Source: Eubacteriaceae bacterium UBA6119 (GTDB taxonomy: Bacteria > Bacillota > Clostridia > Eubacteriales > UBA1433). From it: a stretch of 64,000 bases of DNA. The position numbers and the translations under genes are program-made. The DNA lies in the NCBI GenBank assembly GCA_002423395.1, contig DIVZ01000005.1:630428-694427 (forward strand), written 5' to 3'. The notes below the pieces were generated by a model. It was given only the letters and a program-made list of their open reading frames with translations, ran no database searches and was not told where the DNA came from. This document shows, piece after piece, positions 16,126 to 26,106 of this stretch (its first letter is position 1; each line of letters begins with the position of its first letter).

Positions 16126-17439
16126 ATGGATATTCTAATAGCGTTTATTGTTTTTATTTGCAGCGTAATATTATGTCTGATTATAAATCAGCCTCTTTAT
16201 TTTGCTCTGGCTGTCGGACTGATATGTTTTTACATAACGGGAAAGCACAGAGGGTACGGAACAAAAGAGCTGTTTAAGATGATTTATACAGGCGGTAAAA
16301 AATCATTCGTCGTAATAAAAATACTTCTGCTTATAGGATGCCTTACCGCGCTATGGCGCGCAAGCGGCACAATAGAATTTTTTGTATATTACGGCATTAA
16401 ATTTATTACGCCTCATTTATTTATAATAATAGCGTTTGCGCTTACGATGGTGCTTTCTTACCTTTTGGGAACAAGTTTCGGCGTAGTGGGAACGGCCGGA
16501 GTTATGATGATGATACTAGCGCGCAGCGGCGGTGTGAACCCGATAATTTGCGCGGGGGCTGTTATTTCAGGAGCTTATTTCGGAGAGCGGTGTTCCGCGG
16601 CTTCGTCAGCCGCCTTATTAACCGCTGCGGTTGCAGAAGTGGATATAAAGAATTTTCTAACTATAATGCTAAAGACAAGCGTTATACCAACTGCTTTAAC
16701 GCTTTGTGTATACGCTTTTTTATCTTATCAAAACCCGATAGGCGTTGTAAGCGGCGAAATAACATACGCACTCAAAAGCGGTTTTAATCTTTCGTGGTAT
16801 ATAATTTTGCCTGCCGTAATTCTCATAGTATTGCCGTGGTTTAAAATTAAGATATTTTACGCAATAACAGCAAGCGCAGTAACTGCATTTATTTTGTCTG
16901 TGCTATTTCAAGGGCAAACTTTTATAGAAGTATTAAAAACCTGCCTGCTTGGGTACACTCCGTCAATAATTTCGCTTAGCAGTATTTTATCCGGAGGGGG
17001 CATGGTTTCTATGTTTGCCGTAATTTTAATAGTGTTTTTATCGAGCGCGTATACAGGCATTTTTGAAAATACGGGCATGATTGACCCTGTGCAAAAAAAA
17101 TGTAATGCATTATCAAATAAAATCGGTCTGTTCGGCTCTCAGATAATAACTTCAGTTTTGGCATCGGGTGTATTCTGCAATCAGACCATAGGTATTATAA
17201 TGTCAGTTCAAATGCTTAAAGGATCATACAGCGAAAAAGGAGCTTCCAAAGAGGAGCTCGCAGCAGACGCGGGATGTTCCTCTATTACGATAGCGGGGCT
17301 TATTCCATGGTCAATAGCCGCGACAGTCCCTCTGGCAATGCTTGGCGTAGGAGCTAAAGCATTGTTATACAGCGTATTTTTATACGCAGTGCCGCTAACA
17401 TATCTTTTAACGAAGAGAATATGGTTTAAACATTTATAA
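16126..17439 (+). CDS. Na+/H+ antiporter, NhaC family
   Basis: A 437-residue membrane protein with about 11-12 hydrophobic helices. Family-like segments include LLGTSFGVVGTAGVMMMILA near residue 110, GAVISGAYFGERCSAASSAA near residue 145, and a second-half repeat GIIMSVQMLKGSY near residue 357 followed by the DAGCSSITIAGLIPWS segment. This inverted two-half layout is typical of NhaC. It exchanges Na+ (or another cation or acid) for H+; some relatives are malate/lactate antiporters, so the substrate is inferred. Monocistronic between a promoter at 16057 and a terminator at 17450. Confidence 0.85.
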   Translation: MDILIAFIVFICSVILCLIINQPLYFALAVGLICFYITGKHRGYGTKELFKMIYTGGKKSFVVIKILLLIGCLTALWRASGTIEFFVYYGIKFITPHLFIIIAFALTMVLSYLLGTSFGVVGTAGVMMMILARSGGVNPIICAGAVISGAYFGERCSAASSAALLTAAVAEVDIKNFLTIMLKTSVIPTALTLCVYAFLSYQNPIGVVSGEITYALKSGFNLSWYIILPAVILIVLPWFKIKIFYAITASAVTAFILSVLFQGQTFIEVLKTCLLGYTPSIISLSSILSGGGMVSMFAVILIVFLSSAYTGIFENTGMIDPVQKKCNALSNKIGLFGSQIITSVLASGVFCNQTIGIIMSVQMLKGSYSEKGASKEELAADAGCSSITIAGLIPWSIAATVPLAMLGVGAKALLYSVFLYAVPLTYLLTKRIWFKHL

Positions 17440-17449
17440 ATACAATTAT

Positions 17450-17486
17450 AAATAACTGTTGTGAATTAAGAACGGTTATTTTTATT
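17450..17486 (+). terminator. Intrinsic terminator
   Basis: Eleven-bp stem AAATAACTGTT/AACGGTTATTT with one T-G pair, ten-base loop, then TTTATT. Confidence 0.75.
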
Positions 17487-17539
17487 ACTGACATGTTCTA
17501 TGTCCCGATTTTTTATCATAAATTAAAAAAGGGGGACAT

Positions 17540-18154
17540 ATGTTAAAGAAAATTAAGCTTAACACTCAAACGAAACGTATAATACTGATATTGTTTATTA
17601 TGTTCTTAATAGGCATAATAGGGGGGTCTTTTGCCGCCAGATATATGACAAACAATCAAGGACTAAACTTGACGGATTACATAATTAACGATTTATATAC
17701 ATCAAATGAATATGACACGCAGAACATAAGCAGTACAGACCGGCTTATTGCCTACATATTAAACGATTTTAAAACATACGCAGTCACAGCGCTGTTTGCG
17801 CTTACAATTTTGGCAGTGCCTTACTGCATGATACTTTGCGCTTATAAAGGTTTTATAATAGGTTTTACTTCGGCTTTCTTAATTAAAATGACTTCTGCCA
17901 AAGGAGTTTTATTTATTTTACTCGCCGTTATGCCTCAAAATATTATCAGAATAATTTTGCTGATATTTTGCAGCGTATTTGTGATAAAATATGCATTACA
18001 GAAAAAAGAGTTTTCGACTGAAAACAGAAAAAAGAACGCATACAAACTGATTATGATAATAATGCTTGCGGCGTGCGCAAACATAAGCACAAATTTAATA
18101 GAAGCTTTTATAACGCCTCATCTTATGAAGTTGTTTTCGCTGTATCTTATATAG
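17540..18154 (+). CDS. spoIIM: Stage II sporulation protein M family membrane protein
   Basis: A 204-residue protein with five hydrophobic helices. The central part KGFIIGFTSAFLIKMTSAKG, with the following LAVMPQNIIR, is the SpoIIM signature. In endospore formers SpoIIM joins SpoIID and SpoIIP in the peptidoglycan-remodelling complex that drives engulfment. The ribosome site GGGGGA precedes the start. It is followed 9 bp later by deoB. As DUF95-type relatives occur in non-spore-formers, sporulation is suggested rather than proven. Confidence 0.85.
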   Translation: MLKKIKLNTQTKRIILILFIMFLIGIIGGSFAARYMTNNQGLNLTDYIINDLYTSNEYDTQNISSTDRLIAYILNDFKTYAVTALFALTILAVPYCMILCAYKGFIIGFTSAFLIKMTSAKGVLFILLAVMPQNIIRIILLIFCSVFVIKYALQKKEFSTENRKKNAYKLIMIIMLAACANISTNLIEAFITPHLMKLFSLYLI

Positions 18155-18163
18155 GAGAAATAT

Positions 18164-19333
18164 ATGAAAAGAGTTATATGGATAGTGCTTGACAGTGTGG
18201 GAATAGGGCATATGCCCGATTACGAATATTACCATGACGAAAAAAGCAACACTTTAAAAAATGTTTGCTCAATGGCAAATATAAAGCTAAAAAATCTGCA
18301 AAAGCTTGGCATAGGCAATATTGACGGCGTTGACTGCATTGAGCCAAACGACGCGCATACTTCCGCAATAATGCGAGCGGGATTTAAAAATATAGGTAAA
18401 GACACGATAACGGGGCACTGGGAAATGGCGGGAGTAATACTGGAAGAGCCTTTTAAGACTTATAAAAACGGATTTGATATGAAGCTTCTGGACGAGCTTT
18501 CAAAAAAAATCAGCAGAAAAATTCTTGGCAACAAAGTAGCATCGGGGACAGCTATTATTAACGAGCTTGGGCAGGAAGCAATTAAAGCAGGAGCAATAAT
18601 TGTATACACCTCAGCCGACAGCGTATTTCAGATAGCGGCGCATGAGGATGTGGTTCCGCTTGAGGAGCTTTATAGCATTTGCAAAACCGCGAGGGAGATG
18701 TTAGTCGGAGATAATAATGTAGCGCGCGTTATAGCAAGACCGTTTAGTGGAAGCGCAGGTAAATTTGTGCGAACAGCTAACAGAAAAGACTTCGCGATTA
18801 AGCCTCCCGTTAAAACGGCGCTTGAAATACTTGCGCAAAATAATGTAGGCGTATATTCGGTAGGAAAAATTTACGACATATTCTTAGGCGCGGGAATAAA
18901 AGACTCGGTTCATACAAACGGAAACACAGACGGGGAAGACCATATTATTAGCTATATGAATTCGGTAAATGAAGATGCGCTTATTTACGCCAATTTAGTT
19001 GATTTTGACATGAAATACGGACATAGAAACGATGTAAAAGGTTACGCAGATGCGCTTGTGCAGTTTGATACAAGACTTCCTGATATTATGAACATTATGA
19101 GAGATGAAGACATTTTAGTAATTTGCGCAGACCACGGATGCGACCCTACCACGAAATCAACCGACCACAGCAGGGAATATGTGCCGGTTATAATTTACGG
19201 ACAAGCAGTTAAGCCTGCCAACTTAGGCACGATAGATACGATTTCAAATCTGGGGGCGACTGTATGCGATTATCTTTGCGGGGCAAAGACCGTATACGGC
19301 GAAAGTTTTTTATATAAAATAATCAAAACATAA
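18164..19333 (+). CDS. deoB: Phosphopentomutase
   Basis: A 389-residue alkaline-phosphatase-superfamily enzyme that interconverts ribose 1- and 5-phosphate (and the deoxy forms) in nucleoside salvage. The N-terminal metal Asp lies in WIVLDSVGIGHMPD, the phospho-accepting Thr in KDTITGHWEMAG, and the C-terminal metal site in CADHGCDPTTKSTDHSREY. Length agrees with the family (~390). Probably cotranscribed with spoIIM, 9 bp apart; the spoIIM-dacF-deoB grouping is familiar around spore-forming Firmicutes. Confidence 0.96.
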   Translation: MKRVIWIVLDSVGIGHMPDYEYYHDEKSNTLKNVCSMANIKLKNLQKLGIGNIDGVDCIEPNDAHTSAIMRAGFKNIGKDTITGHWEMAGVILEEPFKTYKNGFDMKLLDELSKKISRKILGNKVASGTAIINELGQEAIKAGAIIVYTSADSVFQIAAHEDVVPLEELYSICKTAREMLVGDNNVARVIARPFSGSAGKFVRTANRKDFAIKPPVKTALEILAQNNVGVYSVGKIYDIFLGAGIKDSVHTNGNTDGEDHIISYMNSVNEDALIYANLVDFDMKYGHRNDVKGYADALVQFDTRLPDIMNIMRDEDILVICADHGCDPTTKSTDHSREYVPVIIYGQAVKPANLGTIDTISNLGATVCDYLCGAKTVYGESFLYKIIKT

Positions 19334-19398
19334 TAAAGCGGACAGGAGCATATTTATTTTATATAACAAAATATTATTGCCCGGAGGAGGAATAAATA

Positions 19399-20568
19399 AT
19401 GTTTAAAAAAACAGTTATTGTATTTATTCTGTCTGTTTTTTTGTTTTTTAATACTTGTATATGCGCCTCTGCCATGACGCTTAAATCGGAGTGCGCCGTG
19501 CTTGTGGACGCGAAGACCGGAAAAGTGCTGTTCTCGCAAAATGAAAACAAAGTCTCTCCGCCGGCGAGCGTTACGAAAGTAATGACAATGCTGCTTGTAA
19601 TGAAAGCTGTTGATGAAGGAAAAATAACGCTTGACGACGAGGTTACCATAAGCGAGTACGCCTCAAAGATGGGCGGAACGCAGCTGTTTATAGAACCGGG
19701 AGAAAAAATAACTGTGCGGGATTTGTTATACGGGGTGTCGGTTGAGAGCGCAAACGACGCGGCAACGGCTCTGGGCGAATATGTTGCGGGCAGCAATGAC
19801 GCATTTGTAGCCATGATGAACGAAGAAGCCAAACAGTTGGGAATGAAAAACACGGTTTTTAAAAACGCGAACGGCTTGCCTGAAAACGGACACGTCACTA
19901 CAGCGTACGATATCGCGCTTATGTCATGCGAGCTTGCGAAATACGACCAGATATTTCAGTTTACAAAAACATGGATGGTAGATGTAAAAGTAGGCGTGAA
20001 CGATGAAATTACAAGAACTCTTGCAAATACCAATAAACTGCTTGTTAAAGATAAAGCGATAGACGGACTTAAGACAGGGTATACAACTGAGGCTATGCAC
20101 TGCATAAGCGCGACAAAAAAGCAGGGAGATTTGCGTCTTATTGCCGTTATAATGCGAGCGCGGTCAGCGGATGAGAGGTCTTCCGATGTCTTGAGTCTTC
20201 TCAATTACGGATTTGCAAATTACGAAGGCAAATATTACGTTAAAAAAGGCGATAAAGTCGCAGACGTTAATGTTGCCCGAGGTCAGATAACAATCGTTGA
20301 AGCGGTAGCCGATAATGATATATACGATATAATAACTAAAGGCGCCAAAGATAACGCGGAGATAAAAGTTGATGTGCCGCAAAAAATAAACGCTCCCATA
20401 AAAGCAGGGGATGTGCTGGGAACAATAACAATTATAAAAGACGGCATTGAAATGGGTAAATGCAACATAACGGCAAAAACAGACATTGAAAAAACAAATG
20501 TTTTTATGCATATAGGAAGAAGCATTAAAAATTTCTTTAAAGTAAATACAGTTAAAAAAACATCTTAA
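19399..20568 (+). CDS. dacF: D-alanyl-D-alanine carboxypeptidase, DacF type
   Basis: A 389-residue exported S11 peptidase. The signal peptide is residues 1-24. Active-site boxes: S57-V-T-K60, SAN in VESANDAATAL near residue 115, and KTGYT near residue 220. A beta-domain (about 280-365) and an amphipathic C-terminal helix (SIKNFFKVNTVKKTS) that holds it to the membrane follow. It removes the terminal D-Ala of stem peptides. The ribosome site GGAGGAGG is very strong. It is a paralogue of the truncated gene at the left edge of the window; the neighbouring spoIIM hints at a developmental role. Confidence 0.95.
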   Translation: MFKKTVIVFILSVFLFFNTCICASAMTLKSECAVLVDAKTGKVLFSQNENKVSPPASVTKVMTMLLVMKAVDEGKITLDDEVTISEYASKMGGTQLFIEPGEKITVRDLLYGVSVESANDAATALGEYVAGSNDAFVAMMNEEAKQLGMKNTVFKNANGLPENGHVTTAYDIALMSCELAKYDQIFQFTKTWMVDVKVGVNDEITRTLANTNKLLVKDKAIDGLKTGYTTEAMHCISATKKQGDLRLIAVIMRARSADERSSDVLSLLNYGFANYEGKYYVKKGDKVADVNVARGQITIVEAVADNDIYDIITKGAKDNAEIKVDVPQKINAPIKAGDVLGTITIIKDGIEMGKCNITAKTDIEKTNVFMHIGRSIKNFFKVNTVKKTS

Positions 20569-20623
20569 GTTACTTGGTTTTTTAATATATAATAATAAAT
20601 AGATATAATATTTTAAATGAATG

Positions 20624-20652
20624 TTGAAATAAATGATAAAATAAAATATAAT
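20624..20652 (+). promoter_or_regulatory. Probable cmk operon promoter
   Basis: TTGAAA (20624-20629), 17-bp spacer, TATAAT (20647-20652), 32 bp before the cmk start. Confidence 0.65.
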
Positions 20653-20683
20653 TTTTACGTTTGAGTATTATATGAGGTTTTGA

Positions 20684-21328
20684 ATGAAAATAGCTTTGGA
20701 CGGACCTGCCGGAGCAGGTAAAAGTACAGTTGCAAAAAGCCTTGCAAAAAAATTAAATTACACTTATATAAATACGGGAGCGCTGTATAGGGCGTATACT
20801 TTAAAAACGCTCCAAGATAACATTGATTTAGATAATTATGAAGTGCTTACAAAATCTTTAGAGAATACAACAATAGACATTGTTGGTGAAGACGTATATC
20901 TTGACTGCGAAAATGTAAGCGGCAAAATATATAATCCGACAATAGATAAAAATATATCAAAAATAGCGGACAACAAAACAGTACGTGAGTATTTGAAAAT
21001 CATCCAAAATGATTTAATTAAAAAAAATGAAAACATTATAATGGAAGGGCGGGATATTGCGACTATAATACTTCCCGATGCGGATTATAAATTTTTCATA
21101 ACAGCGGATGTAGAGGTGCGCGCTAAAAGGCGAGTTGCGCAAAACGAACAAAAAGGCATAAAAAGCGATTACGACGAAATTTTAAAAGATATTATAAAGC
21201 GGGATGAGGACGATAAAAAAAGAGAAATAGCCCCGCTTGTAATTTTGCCCGAAAGTATTGTGCTTGACAGTTCTAATAAAACGCCAGAACAAACGGTAGA
21301 AGAAATATTATGCATAATGAAAAAGTAG
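20684..21328 (+). CDS. cmk: Cytidylate kinase
   Basis: A 214-residue P-loop NMP kinase that phosphorylates CMP and dCMP. The Walker A motif GPAGAGKST is at residues 6-14, the conserved NTGALYRA near 31, the GRDIATIILPDA segment near 127, and the lid RDEDDKKREIAPL near 172. First gene of a cmk-plsC-ispH/S1 operon, an order well known in Clostridia. Its end overlaps plsC by 19 bp. Confidence 0.95.
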   Translation: MKIALDGPAGAGKSTVAKSLAKKLNYTYINTGALYRAYTLKTLQDNIDLDNYEVLTKSLENTTIDIVGEDVYLDCENVSGKIYNPTIDKNISKIADNKTVREYLKIIQNDLIKKNENIIMEGRDIATIILPDADYKFFITADVEVRAKRRVAQNEQKGIKSDYDEILKDIIKRDEDDKKREIAPLVILPESIVLDSSNKTPEQTVEEILCIMKK

Positions 21329-21945
21329 AAAAAAGGTCGGCATTTTTTATTTTCCTCTCAATAATAGCAAAAGCATTTGAAAAGCTGTTTTTTAATATTA
21401 AAATTCAGGGTCTTAATACGCTGCCGCTTGGGCAGAAAGCTATATTATGCCCCAATCATACAAGCAACATAGATTCAATTGTTTTGATGATACGCTGCAA
21501 TAGAAATATTTATTTCCTTGCGAAGAAAGAATTATTCAAAACAAAGTTTACATCCTGGTTTTTCACAAAGCTTAATATTATTTGCGTGGACAGGCAGGGT
21601 TCTGACGCAGCTGCAATAAAAAAAGCGCTGCGTGTTTTAAGAGACGATAAACTGCTCGGAATTTACCCTGAGGGAACTACAAGAAAAGGCGGAAGAGAAC
21701 TAATAGAGCCCAAAGCCGGCGCGCTGATGATAGCGCTAGCCGCAAAAGCGCCTATTATACCTGTCGCCATATACGGAAAATACAAATTCAGAGGCAAAGT
21801 ACTTATTAAAGCAGGAGAACCGATATATTTTAACGAATATTACGGTCAAAAATATAAAACCGAAGAGCTTGTACAAATTACTCAGGATAAAGTTATGAGC
21901 AAAATAAAATCAATGCTGGACGAGGCGAAAGGCGAAATTAATTGA
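21310..21945 (+). CDS. plsC: 1-acyl-sn-glycerol-3-phosphate acyltransferase
   Basis: A 211-residue membrane-associated acyltransferase that converts lysophosphatidic acid to phosphatidic acid in phospholipid synthesis. The catalytic HX4D box is NHTSNIDS near residue 51, followed by the substrate box YPEGTTRKGG near residue 118 and the PVAIYG segment. An N-terminal hydrophobic stretch (SAFFIFLSIIAKAFEKLFF) probably inserts in the membrane. It overlaps cmk upstream and the TTG start of ispH downstream. Confidence 0.92.
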   Translation: MHNEKVEKRSAFFIFLSIIAKAFEKLFFNIKIQGLNTLPLGQKAILCPNHTSNIDSIVLMIRCNRNIYFLAKKELFKTKFTSWFFTKLNIICVDRQGSDAAAIKKALRVLRDDKLLGIYPEGTTRKGGRELIEPKAGALMIALAAKAPIIPVAIYGKYKFRGKVLIKAGEPIYFNEYYGQKYKTEELVQITQDKVMSKIKSMLDEAKGEIN

Positions 21946-23945
21946 GGAATGTAACTGTTGCAAAAACTGCGGGGTTTTGTTTCGGAGTGGACAGGGCAAT
22001 AAAAAAACTGGATGATGTAATAAAACAATATTCTACGCCGATCTATACTATGGGTCCGATTATTCACAATAAACAGGTTATAGAGAAATATGAAAAAGCC
22101 GGAGTTAAGACAGCGGATAATATAAATCAAATTACTCCGTCTTCGGTAGTAGTTATACGTTCGCACGGAATAGGCAAGGATCAGTACGAATATCTTAAAG
22201 AAAAAAACGTTACAATAATAGACGCCACATGCCCCTATGTTCGCAAAGTTCAGAATATTGTAAACAAATATAAAGAGGGCGGATATAAGATAATAATTAT
22301 AGGCGACGAGCATCATCCTGAAGTAACAGGAGTAAACGGTTGGTGCGGCGGTGATGCAATTATAATAAATGATAAAAAAAATATTCCAATAATAGAAAAG
22401 TATGATAAAATATGCGTTGTGGCTCAAACTACCATTATCGAAAGTTTATTTGAAGATATTACAAATGAAATAAAAAGCAGATGCGCGGACGTTCAAATTT
22501 TTAATACAATTTGCGCGGCAACCGAAGAGCGGCAGAAAGAAGCCGCCGAAATTGCAGCGAAGTCTGACATGATGATAGTAGTAGGAGGATACGACAGTTC
22601 AAACACAAAGAAACTCGCGGAAATATGCAGAAAATACTGCTGTAAAACAATGCATATTGAAACAGCCGAGGAAATAGATTTAAATATATTAAAAGAATGC
22701 AATAAGGTGGGGATAACTGCAGGAGCGTCAAGTCCCGCTTGGATTATTAAGGAGGTTGCAGAAAAAAGCATGGAAGAGCAAAACAACATTTTACAACAGT
22801 ATGAGGAAACATTCAAAAAATTCAAACCGGGCGATATTATGGAAGGTGAAATTATCTCGGTAAACAGCGACTGCGTTGTTATGAATATAGGCGGCAAGAG
22901 CGACGGTATAATTAAAAAAGACGAATTTATGCAGGATTTATATGAAGACCTTATGCGCACGGCAGCCATAGGTGACAGATGCAAAGTAATGGTAATTTCT
23001 ACAAATGACGGAGCTGGAAATATAGTTTTATCAAAATTAAAAGTAGATGAAATAGAAGCTAAAGAAAAACTTCAGGAGCAGTTTGACGGTGAAGAAATAC
23101 TTACCGGAACAATTTCAAAAGTAGTAAAAGGCGGGGTAATGGTGGATTTGGGAAGCTTATCCGCATTTATGCCGGCATCATATTATGATATAAAATTTGT
23201 TAAAGACCTAAACGCGCTTGTTGGAAAGAGCATAACGGGCAGAATAGTAGAATATAACCCTGCTCAGAACAGAATAATATTCTCTCATAAAGTGCTGCTT
23301 GTGGAAGAAATCGAAAAAAGAAAAGCTGAACAAAGGGCAGTAAAAGAAGCAGCTGTAGCGGAACTGGAACTTGGCCAAATTGTACAAGCAAAAGTAAAGA
23401 ATTTTACGGATTACTGCGTTTTTGTTGACCTTAACGGAGTAGACGGCTTTATTCACATGTCAGACCTTACATGGAAAAGCATTAAAAAGCCTTCAGACGC
23501 GTTAAGTGCGGGGCAGGTAGTGCAAGCGAAAATTACAGAGCTTGACAAAGAAAACTTTAAAATTAAATTAAGCATAAAAGAACTTACGCAAAATCCGTGG
23601 GAAGTATTTAAAAAGAAATACAAAGAAGGCGAAAAAGCAACGGTAAAAATAACGTCTCTTGCAAATTACGGCGCGTTTGCAGAAATAATCCCAGACCTTG
23701 AAGGACTTATCCATATTTCACAGTTTGCGCACACAAAAATCGACAGACCGGAGAGTATGTTAAAAGTCGGCGACGAAGTTGAGGTGCTTATTACAAAAAT
23801 TGAAGAAGCCAGTAAAAAAATATCACTCAGCATAAAAGACTTAACGCCCGCGCCTAAAAAGAAAATCGAGAAAAACAAAAAAGTCTATTCCGATGACGAT
23901 AAAGTCACAATCGGAGATTTGTTCGGTAAAATAAAAATAGACTAA
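21942..23945 (+). CDS. ispH: IspH fused to four-S1-domain (ribosomal protein S1-like) region
   Basis: A 667-residue two-part protein. Residues 1-285 are 4-hydroxy-3-methylbut-2-enyl diphosphate reductase, last step of the MEP isoprenoid pathway, with all three [4Fe-4S] cysteines (C13, C97, C191) and the THE-like SPAWIIKEV end. Residues about 295-650 hold four S1 RNA-binding domains (starting near KPGDIMEGEI, GEEILTGTIS, LGQIVQAKVK and KEGEKATVKI), as in ribosomal protein S1 (rpsA). This fusion is a known clostridial feature. The start is TTG 21942, overlapping the plsC stop. It implies that the cell makes isoprenoids by the MEP route. Confidence 0.95.
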   Translation: MRNVTVAKTAGFCFGVDRAIKKLDDVIKQYSTPIYTMGPIIHNKQVIEKYEKAGVKTADNINQITPSSVVVIRSHGIGKDQYEYLKEKNVTIIDATCPYVRKVQNIVNKYKEGGYKIIIIGDEHHPEVTGVNGWCGGDAIIINDKKNIPIIEKYDKICVVAQTTIIESLFEDITNEIKSRCADVQIFNTICAATEERQKEAAEIAAKSDMMIVVGGYDSSNTKKLAEICRKYCCKTMHIETAEEIDLNILKECNKVGITAGASSPAWIIKEVAEKSMEEQNNILQQYEETFKKFKPGDIMEGEIISVNSDCVVMNIGGKSDGIIKKDEFMQDLYEDLMRTAAIGDRCKVMVISTNDGAGNIVLSKLKVDEIEAKEKLQEQFDGEEILTGTISKVVKGGVMVDLGSLSAFMPASYYDIKFVKDLNALVGKSITGRIVEYNPAQNRIIFSHKVLLVEEIEKRKAEQRAVKEAAVAELELGQIVQAKVKNFTDYCVFVDLNGVDGFIHMSDLTWKSIKKPSDALSAGQVVQAKITELDKENFKIKLSIKELTQNPWEVFKKKYKEGEKATVKITSLANYGAFAEIIPDLEGLIHISQFAHTKIDRPESMLKVGDEVEVLITKIEEASKKISLSIKDLTPAPKKKIEKNKKVYSDDDKVTIGDLFGKIKID

Positions 23946-23962
23946 TTTGAACAAAATAATTG

Positions 23963-23986
23963 AGGAACTTCATATGTTCCTTTTTT
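23963..23986 (+). terminator. Intrinsic terminator
   Basis: Six-bp stem AGGAAC/GTTCCT, loop TTCATAT, then a T-run. Ends the cmk operon. Confidence 0.8.
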
Positions 23987-24041
23987 ATTTCCCTAAAATT
24001 TATGAAAATGAATCTAAATAATACATATAATGCTTCTTTAT

Positions 24042-24071
24042 TTGACAAATATTGGATATATAGTGTAAAAT
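24042..24071 (+). promoter_or_regulatory. Probable opp operon promoter
   Basis: TTGACA (24042-24047), 18-bp spacer, TAAAAT (24066-24071), about 60 bp before oppB. Confidence 0.55.
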
Positions 24072-24130
24072 ATATAGAAAAGCGCCGAAATATCAATATA
24101 TAATGTAGTGAATTTATTATTATACGGGAA

Positions 24131-25078
24131 ATGATTATGGCAATATACATTGTAAAAAGAATATTCCAGGCTATCATAATAATATTATTTGTCACTTGTA
24201 TTACATTTGTTCTAATGAACTTAATACCGGGCGGTCCTTTTTTGAGCGAAAAAGTCCCAAACGCGGAAGTTATAAAAAATTTAGAGTTAAAATACGGGCT
24301 TGATAAACCCGTTATTGTTCAGCTTAAGAATTATCTTACCGACCTTTCACACGGCGACATGGGCGTCAGTTATAAAATACAGAAAAACAGAAAAGTAACT
24401 GATATAATATCGGAGACATTTCCTATATCATTAAGAGTGGGAATGATTGCTCTTATATGGTCCACCCTTGCCGGCATTTCTTTGGGTTGTGTAAGCGCAT
24501 ACTATAAAGGCTCGCGTACGGATAGGATTGTAAATTTTTTAACGTCACTGGGGACAGCTGTTCCCAGCTTTGTTTTCGCTACGGTGTTATTAATTGTATT
24601 CTGTGTAAAAATTAAATTATTCCCGTCAATAGGCCTATACAGCGTCGGCTCATACATTCTGCCTTGCTTTGCACTGGGCTTTTTCCCTATGTGCTACATA
24701 ACAAGGCTTGAACGCGCGAGCATGGCGGATGAGCTATCCAAAGATTATATAAAAACAGCAAAAGCAAAAGGATTAGAAGAAAATAAAATTATATTCAAGC
24801 ATGCTTTAAAAAACGCTATTATTCCCGTCCTTTCATACTTAGGGCCGCTTGCAGCAGGAATACTTACAGGCGGCATAGCTGTTGAAAGCATATTCAATAT
24901 ACCGGGGCTTGGAAAATATTTTATATTAAGCATTACCTCAAGGGACTATCCGCTTATTATGGGAACAACAATATTTTTCGCTGCCTTTATTGTGGCAATG
25001 ACATTAATAATAGATATAGTATGCGCAATTATCGATCCGAGAATAAACTTTGCGGAAGGATCAAAAAAAGCGGCATGA
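24131..25078 (+). CDS. oppB: Oligopeptide ABC transporter permease OppB/DppB
   Basis: A 315-residue inner-membrane permease with six hydrophobic helices. N-terminal family signature LMNLIPGGPF, and the EAA loop YIKTAKAKGLEENKIIFKHA near residue 210 that contacts the ATPase. First gene of a full five-gene opp/dpp-type operon. ATG 24131 and ATG 24137 are both possible starts (MIMAIY); the second fits the usual family start. The exact substrate class (oligopeptide, dipeptide or nickel) cannot be decided from the permease. Confidence 0.92.
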   Translation: MIMAIYIVKRIFQAIIIILFVTCITFVLMNLIPGGPFLSEKVPNAEVIKNLELKYGLDKPVIVQLKNYLTDLSHGDMGVSYKIQKNRKVTDIISETFPISLRVGMIALIWSTLAGISLGCVSAYYKGSRTDRIVNFLTSLGTAVPSFVFATVLLIVFCVKIKLFPSIGLYSVGSYILPCFALGFFPMCYITRLERASMADELSKDYIKTAKAKGLEENKIIFKHALKNAIIPVLSYLGPLAAGILTGGIAVESIFNIPGLGKYFILSITSRDYPLIMGTTIFFAAFIVAMTLIIDIVCAIIDPRINFAEGSKKAA

Positions 25079-26106
25079 ATAAGATTTTAACGTTTCAACC
25101 GGATATAACATTTAACAAAGAAGACTTTGTTAAGATAAATAATAAAGACTTTAGCGAAAATGAGTGCTTCGAAGATAATTCTAAAATTCCGAAGTTTTCG
25201 CATGCATTGCATATATTATTTAAAAATAAAGCGGCGGCAGTATCCATTTGCATAATATTAATAATCGCGTTATTCGCGTTTTTGGGACCGCTTATATCAA
25301 AATACACATACTTCGAGCAATTAAGAGGATTTGAAAATTTATCCCCGAGCTTTTTCCATCCTTTCGGAACGGACGGTCTGGGAAGAGACATAATGGTACG
25401 GGCTATGTACGCAACGAGAATATCAATTTTAATAGGTGTTGTATCAAGTGTAATTGTGCTGGTAATAGGAACGATTTACGGCGCGGTTTCGGGTTATTTT
25501 GCCGGAGCTGTCGATAATGTGATGATGCGCGTTGCAGACCTTGTATACTCAATACCAGATGTTATTGTTGTTATCCTGCTTTCCATAGTGTTAAAACAGC
25601 CGTTGTATGAATTATTTAACAACAGCCAAAGTGCGTTTTTAAAAAATTTCGCGCTATTGGGTCCGGGCGTTATTGCTATATTTGCGGCATTTGCGCTTTT
25701 GTACTGGGTTACAAACGCAAGAATTATCAGAGGGCATGTGCTCGTGTTAAGAGAGCAGGATTATATAACAGCCGCAAAAGCGCTAGGGTGTGGCAGAGCA
25801 AGAATTATAAGAAAACATATAATACCAAACTGCACAAGCCAGATGATAGTAACCACTTGTTTAATGATACCCAGCGCTATATTTTTAGAATCTTTTCTCT
25901 CGTTCTTAGGGCTTGGGGTAAGCGCTCCAATGACATCGCTTGGAAGCATGATAAACGAGGCGATGGACGGGATGTACTCTTACACTTACAGGCTTATAAT
26001 ACCGTGCGTTATTTTATGCGTTCTTATATTATGTTTAAACGTTTTGGGCGATAAATTAAGAGATGCGTTTGATTACGGTCAAAAGGCGACAATAAATGAA
26101 AAATAA
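25075..26106 (+). CDS. oppC: Oligopeptide ABC transporter permease OppC/DppC
   Basis: A 343-residue permease. An N-terminal cytoplasmic extension (about 55 residues) comes before the first helix, then HPFGTDGLGRDIMVRAMYA, the OppC signature, and the EAA loop YITAAKALGCGRARIIRKHI. The frame is open from 25021, but ATG 25075 overlaps the oppB stop as ATGA and is chosen as start. It forms the membrane channel with OppB. Confidence 0.92.
   Translation: MNKILTFQPDITFNKEDFVKINNKDFSENECFEDNSKIPKFSHALHILFKNKAAAVSICIILIIALFAFLGPLISKYTYFEQLRGFENLSPSFFHPFGTDGLGRDIMVRAMYATRISILIGVVSSVIVLVIGTIYGAVSGYFAGAVDNVMMRVADLVYSIPDVIVVILLSIVLKQPLYELFNNSQSAFLKNFALLGPGVIAIFAAFALLYWVTNARIIRGHVLVLREQDYITAAKALGCGRARIIRKHIIPNCTSQMIVTTCLMIPSAIFLESFLSFLGLGVSAPMTSLGSMINEAMDGMYSYTYRLIIPCVILCVLILCLNVLGDKLRDAFDYGQKATINEK

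Noticed and set aside
25021..25074. Longer N-terminus of OppC
   Set aside because: It would overlap oppB by 58 bp; the ATGA overlap at 25075 is the usual coupled start.
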